A DNA stretch of 64,000 nt from Hofstenia miamia (Eukaryota > Xenacoelomorpha > Acoela), in assembly GCA_004352715.1 (NCBI GenBank), contig SCFE01000066.1, forward strand, positions 1 through 64,000. The letters are read 5' to 3'. A program made the position numbers and the translations under genes. Shown piece after piece: positions 57,125-64,000 of this stretch; the stretch's first letter is position 1, and the number at the start of each line of letters is the position of its first letter. Below the pieces are notes generated by a model. That model did not search any database and had not been told where the DNA came from. It worked only from the letters and a program-made list of their open reading frames with translations.

Positions 57125-58560
57125 ATGAAAGCAGAAGAAGAAGAAATATATAGAACACCCAAGATAAAGAAGGAGGATTACCCACATCTGGAGGAACAGG
57201 AAATCATGGAACTAAAGAAATTGTTGCAAAAACACAAATGTATATTCAACTATGGAGAGATAAACTTGGGGCAGGCAGTGGGTGAAAAACACAGAATAGT
57301 CATGACAATGGACAAACCAATCAAGCTGCCAGTCAGAAGGGTACCAGAACAGATGAAAGACAAATACAATCACATACTAAAAGAACTAATTGACAATAAG
57401 ATCATCCACCCAAGCAAGAGCCCATGCGCAGCACCAACTGTATTTGTGAACCAAGGGGATAAATATCACCTATGCATAGACTTTCATTAATTAAATGAGG
57501 TGACAAAGAAGGATTCATATCCCCTACCATGGATAGAGGACATGCTCTACAAACCCAGTAAGCATAAATACTTTACAACAGTGGACCTATGCAAAGCCTA
57601 CTGGCAGGTAAAGATGGAAGAAGACAATATCAAGAAGACAGCATTCATAACTCCTTACTGGCTGTATGAGTGGATATATATTGCATTCAGACTATGTAAT
57701 GCATGAGCAACCTTCCAGAGATACATCATGAAAGTGTTAAAAAACAAGACACATAGAATGGAGGAAGGAGTCAACGCCTATATAGATGACATTATAGTAA
57801 CTAGTGACACAATCCAAGAACATTTGGAAAAATTAGAGAGAACATTAACAATACTGGAGAATGCAGGACTCCACATTAATGGGAACAAATGCGACATTCT
57901 CAAAGAAAAGATAGTATTTTTGGGGAGAACAATAGAGAAAGGCAAGATATGCATGAAGGACAATGCCAGAGAGATGAATCATAAAATAGAAAAACCCAAC
58001 AACAAGAAAGATATACAAAGGATAATGGGATTCTTTAACTATTATGGCCCTTTCATTCCAAACATAGCTGGTAAGACAGCAAAGATGACCAGACTAATGA
58101 GGAAATCAGTACCATTCATATGGACCTGGCAGGAGCAGGAGGAGCTAGATAACATCAAAGAAGAACTGGTGAAATTACCATTCCTCAACACACCAGACTA
58201 TAATGAACAGTTTATACTAGATTGCGATGCAAGTAAAGTGGCAATTTGGGCCATGCTGGGACAAATAAAAAACGGAAAAGAGATCCCCATTCAATTTTTT
58301 AGTCATAAGTTGAGAGCAAGTGAGGAAAATTACAGATCTACCAAAGTGGAAATGCTGGCACTGATTAAGAGTATCAAAAAATTTTGACATTTTCTGATCA
58401 GCAGAGAATTCAGGGTATGCACAGACAACAGCTGACTGGCATGGTTGAAGAAGTTTTCTGGAGACAAGTCTGGAATAGTGTCATGATGGATCAAATACTT
58501 GAACAAATTCACTTTCACTATTGAGCATAGGAAAGGCATGCTACATAACAATGCAGACTT
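57125..58560 (+). pseudogene. pol: Element 3 reverse transcriptase and RNase H
   Basis: This is the best preserved pol here. Three frames in one phase are separated only by stops (57,125-57,490, 57,500-57,706 and 57,728-58,387). Motifs: LPVRRVPEQMKDKYN, DNKIIHPSKSPCAAPTVFV, KYHLCIDF then TAA, TVDLCKAYWQVKME, YIDD (57,779-57,790), FLGRTIEKGKI and FNYYGPFIPNIAGKTAKM. Then RNase H: FILDCDASKVAIWAMLGQ, RASEENYRSTKVEMLALIK and VCTDNS. TGA replaces arginine after KKF, after TDNS and after SGIVS, compared with element 1. The QLxG linker module lies just upstream (about 57,040-57,120). Confidence 0.9.
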
Positions 58561-59353
58561 CTGGACATTGCTACCAGAATATCAGAGAGATGCAGTAAAA
58601 ACAGATGGAGAGAGAAAACAGTTCCAATTTTTGCCACATACTGAATATAAGGGATTGCCAGAAATAAATGTGGACAAAAAAGGTCAAGCCATGCTACCAA
58701 TACTGATGAGGGAGGAAATATCCAAACAAGAAATAGTGGGCAAACAGAGACATGACATAATCCTCAGTGAAATCATAAAAAAGATAAGAGAAACCTGAAC
58801 AACACTATCAAAATTAACAGCAGGATACTATGAACATTATAAGTGGAAGATGAACAAAAATGGACTACTATACATCAAAGCCAGCAACAACCTGATTGTG
58901 ATACCAGGCTATTTCAAAAGAGAATTGATAAGGAAGATACATGAGAAGGGCCAATAAGTGTATAACATGCCTTTTACACAATAAACTACATTTCCCAACA
59001 CAAAGGGCACCATTGGAGAAAATCATCCCAACACAACCAAACAAGATAGTCCACATAGATCTGGAAATGCTGTCAAAGGACGCAGAAGGCTATCAATATC
59101 TACTGGTAATGGTGGACACTTATCAAGGTAATTAGGGTGGCAACATCAAGGATAAGGGGAAATAAATGAAGAGAGGTCATTGTGATGGTCAAATACTATT
59201 ACAATATATCAGTACATGCAACAGCAGGAGTCTCACCATTCAAGGCAATGTTTAGAAGGGAGGTGACAACCCCACTATCAATGTAATACACCAACTACAG
59301 CAGAAAATTGGATAATGAATATGTAAACCAACTGAAGAAGCAGATTATGGGAA
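58561..59353 (+). pseudogene. pol: Element 3 integrase, core deleted
   Basis: The N-terminal part matches element 1 (EYQRDAVKTDGERKQFQFLP, YFKRELIRKIHEKG). Two deletions follow: one removes most of the zinc-binding domain before CITCLLHNK, and one removes the core after LLVMVDTYQG. Thus HIDLE is present but the second aspartate and the glutamate are lost. The post-core block MFRREVTTPLSM remains up to the solo LTR. Confidence 0.8.
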
Positions 59354-60266
59354 TGTAGCATAATCCAAAGAAAATGCTGCTAATGAAGAAAGAAGAACAA
59401 ATGATTAGTCAAAACTAAGATCGAATTATGATTATTTAGAAAAACAATTTAAGTTCAATTATCAGAATTATCTTTGTAAAATGCAACCAAGTAATAATAT
59501 AGCAAATTAGTACTTATTGTCGAATTTTGACAAAACAAAGGGGGCGAATTCGCTTCCATTATTTTCAGCCATTTTGGCAGATGACATAAATTTGAATTTT
59601 GAACAACAGGCACTTTTTCAAAGTTAACTATAAATAGAGTGTAAATCAGTTTGGAATTTGTTGAAGTAAATTCTTTGAAAATCTTATTCTTATACATATT
59701 TTATCTGATAGACTTAGGTGACCTATAATAGACTGATAAATTGACTGAGCATGTATTATGTTATTTAAATGTAAGGTAGGAAGCTGCAAGTTATTAAGTA
59801 AATTAATTGTCTTAACTTATTTAAAGCCAATAGTTTTCAGTAATGGCTAGAGTAATAATCATTAAGCAGCTAGTGACATTGCAAGGTTGCAAAGTAAATT
59901 AAATATGTGATACACATTGAGTTTAAGTCAGTTACAATTTGCATTGAGAACTACACTGAGTTAGGATAGGGAATACATAAGAACTTTGTTGAGCTGAGGT
60001 TCTAAGCCACCTAGATCAGCTATGGAAACACAAATGAAATGATGCAGAGATCAGAGTTGGCCAGAAGCCACAGAGACACCATTCACAGAGCAGAGATATG
60101 ATGGTGGAGTACCTAAATAGTATTCAGTTACTTCAGTTAAAGGAAGATTAGCAGAAATATATACAGTCCATAGCTAATGTGAGTACATCCCTACCCATGG
60201 TTGAATTGAGACAATAGTTTAAGAGAATTATTTAACATACATCAATGCTTGGTAGTGGATGCTACA
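59354..60266 (+). repeat. Solo LTR of the element-1 family
   Basis: TGTAGCATAATCC to GGATGCTACA, 913 bases, with flanking GGAA (59,350-59,353) and GAAA (60,267-60,270). Removing it with one tetramer restores the element-3 frame from QIMG to IHKTMCHN. It lacks about 230 bases of the middle of the LTR. It arose by LTR-LTR recombination after the insertion of an element-1 relative. Confidence 0.88.
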
Positions 60267-62402
60267 GAAATCCACAAAACAATGTGTCACAATATAAAGA
60301 AATCAGTGGTGAGACAGCAGTGCAATTATAATAAAAAAATTCACTGATATGCACATAAAGTTGGAGACAAAGTATATGTGTTCACACCAATCAAACTCAC
60401 AGGCACAAACCAAGTCTGGAAACTAAAAACAGTATGGTCCATAACAACTGAAGACACAGAGATAAAACTTCCAATTTCATGACACCTCAAACACAAACTA
60501 ACAAAGGTGAAGAAATTTGAAATAGCACTAGCCCCAATCAATACTCAAATGAAGAACTGGCTTCTAAAGGGGGACATCAAAAGAATGAAGACACCAAACA
60601 AAGCAGAGAAGCCAATACAAACAATGGAGTAAATAATTAGTTGCTTGATAATGAATGAAAGTCCAATTGAAAAATGTCAATAGTGGACATGGCCAACAAA
60701 ACAGGGATATGTCCCAGCAAGATTACGATATGTGAAGAACTGATGAGGAAATATATGTGGGGAGCAACATCAGAAACGTGGCTGAGGCAAATGGAAAATC
60801 AACTGTAGATAACCACAAGGAAAATCATAAAATGGAAACTGGTAAGTACAGAGGAAATAAGAAAAGCAGCAGTACTGAAAAATGTGCAGAAAATCCTTGA
60901 AAAGGAAATGGAGTGATATGAGTGAGATAGTCTGCAATGCACATTTACAAAAATAATAAGGAGTGCAGAGATGATGAAAAAAGGTGGAATAACTGAATCA
61001 GTGGAAGTTTGTGAAATGGTCACATGAACATAAAGGGAGATGATGGAAGAAGAGGAGTTGCTAACATCCTCATAGTTACTATTGTCCCTGAAAATGCAAC
61101 AAACAGTAGATAGAATAAACATCAAGAAGTGGGGAGAAGTGAGCCAAGCAAGAACAATCAAATGGATAGACACTGATGATGAACAATTCTTAGTTGATGT
61201 AAAAGTAAAACATACCTTGGGAAACCAGAGAAATCAAAGAAAGAAACTTTCAAAACATCAAAGAGCAACAAATGGTGGCAATGAAGAAGTTAATGTTCAC
61301 AGAAGCATTCATGAGAATGGAGTTAGAGGAATTGTTAAAACCATACAACCAACTGGCAGTAGATGTTGAATGCATAACAGCAAAAATAGACATCAAGGAA
61401 GAGAGATGATTAAAACTAAGCAGAAAGGGACTCACACAAGCATTCTGGAACACCATCTCAGAAGCAAATATGAACTACCCTGCCACAATAGGCCTAGCAA
61501 CAGTGCTGACTACAGAAGGCCCATATCCACACATTGAGGGACAAATTGAAACAAAAATCCTAATCTGCACACTGCCAGAAACAATTGTGAGATACCAATG
61601 GTCCTCCCATGCTGGAGACTGCTGAAAGAAGTTAGAGTCGTGAAAACCTTCTTACACAAGTACAAATCACATGTAAGCACATAAAAGAAGGCTAAAGCTA
61701 TAGTAGAACACAATGACTACTAGAAATCAAGAGAGATAATGCAGAAAAAACAATAATCAAGAAAGGGCATACATCAATGGAATGATAATGCACTACCAGT
61801 TTTACACACAGGGGAAACCCATCAACACACAATTACAAGATCTCAGAAAAGAAATAGAAAGCCACACACTGAAAGCAATAATGCTATTCTCAAGGGTTAA
61901 TGATATTGTATGGACAGATATCTGGGAAAGAAAATACCATTACTATGACATTACAAAAAGAGTGGAAATTGTGACAATAATGAGAATAAACAAAAATGAT
62001 CCTAACCACAAAAGTGAACAAGAGGTAATGGATAATATCAGCTTCTTTTATAAGGATGTGGCAAATACCCACAGTCTAAGGAGAGTGTTCACATTCTTTT
62101 ATCCAGATAATCAGATAAGAGAAGACCTAGACCACACAAGCAGGGCTGATGTGCAGATGACAGTAATGATAGGAATTAAAGGTATACAACTTTACCAGAA
62201 ATATTATGATATATTCTCAAAAAAGATCAATGAACTAAGAGAAATCACATACTGTGACAACTGAAAGAGAGGCAGTCTTGAAAATGACAAAGCAAGTTGA
62301 ATTTGAAAACACCAAATGGGAAGATCAGGAAGCAGAATCAATAATTCAGAAGGCAGGACATGTTAGTACATGGAGGATGAGATGTGCTAAAAATAATTCA
62401 AG
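60267..62402 (+). pseudogene. Element 3 ORF3 remnants
   Basis: After the integrase tail (CHNIKKSVVRQQCNYNKKIH) an internal deletion of about 2 kb relative to element 1 brings in PIS, then KKFEIALAPINTQMKNWLLK. Then follow MRKYMWGATSETWLRQ, a stop-rich middle, DVECITAKIDIK, MNYPATIGLA, and a 160-residue open frame (61,782-62,264) with NDIVWTDIWERKYHYYDITK, NISFFYKDVANTHSLRR and TVMIGIKGIQLYQKYYDIFS. The order is identical to element 1. The terminal frame is the longest intact piece of this unknown protein in the window. Confidence 0.65.
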
Positions 62403-62414
62403 CTGAGGAGGGCA

Positions 62415-63526
62415 TGTAGCATTATCCAAATAAATCTAAGCTGCAAACATTGAACCAAAATGAGAATAAGATCAAAAAAATGATGATTAGAAATATTGTA
62501 TTAGATCAATAAGATTAATTTGTATTATGCAACCAAGAAACAATGTGTGTCAGAAATAAGAGATTAGTATCAGTTGATAGTAATACTTTTTGGCAAAACA
62601 AGGGGGCAAAGTTGCTTCCATTATTTTTAGCCACCATCTTGGCAGAGGAGAAGTTTAAATTTGAAATCAACAGGTACTTTTCTAGATTTACTATAAATAG
62701 GGATTAAACATAGTAAGTAATTAATAAGGAATTTTATTTGAAATTATTATTTTGTTCTACTATAATGGTTTGATTATTTAATATGAAGTTGAGCTAATTG
62801 AGTGGTGTTTAGTAGTGGTCTGGATCCATCACAGAGAGTGATGCAAGGCTCTTTGTGCCAGATCACAAAAGTGCACATAAGTTAGGTGTAGGAGTTTTTC
62901 TCTTGATTAGGTGACTAGTGATCATTGAATACATGTATTAAAATAATTAACTTTGAACAAACAGTTGGATAACCAAAACCTATTGAATATATTAATAATA
63001 TTCTAGATCCAAATTAGTGACCTATAAATGACAGATAAAGTGACTGAACATTAGGAGCTGCTTGATATTAATACATTTATTAAAGCCAGTATATTTTGGT
63101 AATGGCTACAAGTAACATTAAGTAAGCAGCTAGTAACAAGTCAGGTTGCAAACAAATGGAACACTTTTACAAAATAGAGTTTAAGTCAAATTGTGTCACG
63201 TCTTGAATATGCACTGAGCTAGGATAGGGTACAAAAAAAGGAAACAATGAGCTGAGAGGTGGAACTCAATCAAATGGAACATCAAATGACTGGTGAAACT
63301 GGATGTGGAGATCAGATTTGGGCAGATGCCCACTATTGATCATGGAAGAAATTGCTGCATGGCTTCATCACTTAAATAGTGAAAAGTTATATCTAGTTAT
63401 ATTGTGTTAATAGAAACAAAAGCTAAAGCAGTCTCTAGTTAAGTAAATCCCTACCTGCAAACCTACAACTAGTGTTATGCAGTAACAAAAGACAAACAGT
63501 AATAATGCCTGGTAGAGGATGTTACA
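62415..63526 (+). repeat. 3' LTR of element 3
   Basis: TGTAGCATTATCC to GAGGATGTTACA, 1,112 bases, preceded by the tract TGAGGAGGGCA. An intact TATAAATA lies at 62,692-62,699. Confidence 0.88.
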
Positions 63527-63810
63527 TTTGTTACTGTATAACCTTGGTCATAGTTGTGTGGGTAGGGATTTACTAAACTAGATACTGCTTTAACTTTTGT
63601 CTCGGTTACCATGATGTAACTAGATTTAGCTGTTCACTATTTAGGTGATGAAGCCATGCAGCAATTTCTCTAACAATTGATAATGGGCATCTGCCTGAAG
63701 CTGATCTCCACATCCAGTTTCACCAATCCTTTGATGATCCATTTGGTTTAGTTCCACATCTCAGCTCATCTATTAAGTTTATGTGTACCCTATCCTAGCT
63801 CAGTGCATAC
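63527..63810 (-). repeat. Inverted LTR fragment of the element-3 family
   Basis: The reverse complement aligns with about 63,210-63,500, including CACTGAGCTAGGATAGGGTA and GGATGTGGAGATCAG. It is cut on both sides: on the left by element 3 and on the right by another LTR end. Confidence 0.8.
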
Positions 63811-64000
63811 TGTAACATCCTCCACCTGGCCTATTTGCACCATGTATTATTGCTAATAACTACCACTCAGTAAATTGTGGGTGAGGAGTTACTACATTAA
63901 TGAATCATCAAGCTTTTCCTCTCTACTTAACTAGCTAGGTTAATTGAGTACTGATCATCACTATTTAGGTGACGAAGCCATGTGACATTTCCTCTGTGAA
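63811..64000 (-). repeat. 3' end of a further minus-strand LTR, runs off window
   Basis: On the minus strand it ends GGTGGAGGATGTTACA at about 63,811, directly against the interior of the previous LTR fragment, so it marks another nested insertion. It shares ATGGCTTCGTCACCTAAATAGTG with the element-3 LTR family, and the rest lies beyond the window. Confidence 0.7.

Larger units (their letters stand above)
50458..63526 (+). mobile_element. Element 3: Ty3-like LTR retrotransposon, nested insertions
   Basis: LTRs of one type lie at 50,458-51,593 and 62,415-63,526, with gag, protease, RT, RNase H, a deleted integrase and ORF3 remnants between. Inside are a second LTR element (53,521-56,253) and a solo LTR of the element-1 type (59,354-60,266). 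Flanking tetranucleotides differ (ATCT and TTTG), and the right flank is an inverted LTR piece rather than the rest of element 2. The two ends may therefore come from different insertions joined by recombination or by assembly. Confidence 0.85.

Overview
This is a window of A+T-rich animal DNA, most likely from an invertebrate. It carries two interrupted conserved metazoan genes, an mRNA-type splice structure (GT...AG, acceptors ending TTTTAG) and many animal-type transposons: CR1/jockey-like LINE fragments, hAT, Tigger/pogo and piggyBac relics, foldback elements, and Ty3-like LTR retrotransposons. I could not place the species. Nothing bacterial, viral or organellar was seen, and no RNA genes or CRISPR arrays.

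Positions 1-12,900 are gene-poor: foldback elements, two decayed LINE reverse transcriptases on the minus strand (1.8-2.6 kb, 6.1-6.7 kb), a PHD-type zinc-finger remnant (5.7 kb), and a decayed hAT-transposase-like gene (7.0-8.7 kb) that keeps an apparent intron.

Positions 12,970-21,690 hold the host genes, both on the minus strand. One is a Nudix hydrolase resembling diphosphoinositol polyphosphate phosphohydrolases (two exons seen). The other is tafazzin, the cardiolipin acyltransferase. Six coding exons of tafazzin can be joined in one phase, including across introns of only 42 and 45 bases. Its N-terminal exon was not found.

Positions 22,200-32,400 are a transposon graveyard: a CpG-rich CR1-like LINE 3' end, a 4.1-kb structure with long inverted arms ending in TTAA, a Tigger-like element with near-perfect ends inside it, a piggyBac relic, and another LINE reverse transcriptase.

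Positions 32,760-64,000 are almost wholly nested Ty3/gypsy-like LTR retrotransposons. Element 2 (minus strand) is split by element 1 (plus, 33,514-46,676, flanked by the 4-base target duplication GTAT) and abuts element 3 (plus, 50,458-63,526). Element 3 is itself interrupted by a further LTR element (53,521-56,253) and a solo LTR (59,354-60,266). These elements encode gag with a CCHC knuckle, protease, reverse transcriptase, RNase H and a D,D(35)E integrase. Downstream of the integrase they also carry about 4 kb of coding sequence I do not recognise. That extra region is conserved between elements 1, 2 and 3 and is the most novel feature here. All copies are broken by stops and frameshifts.

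Several exact or near-exact duplications abut a single N or a short N run. They look like assembly joins rather than biology.
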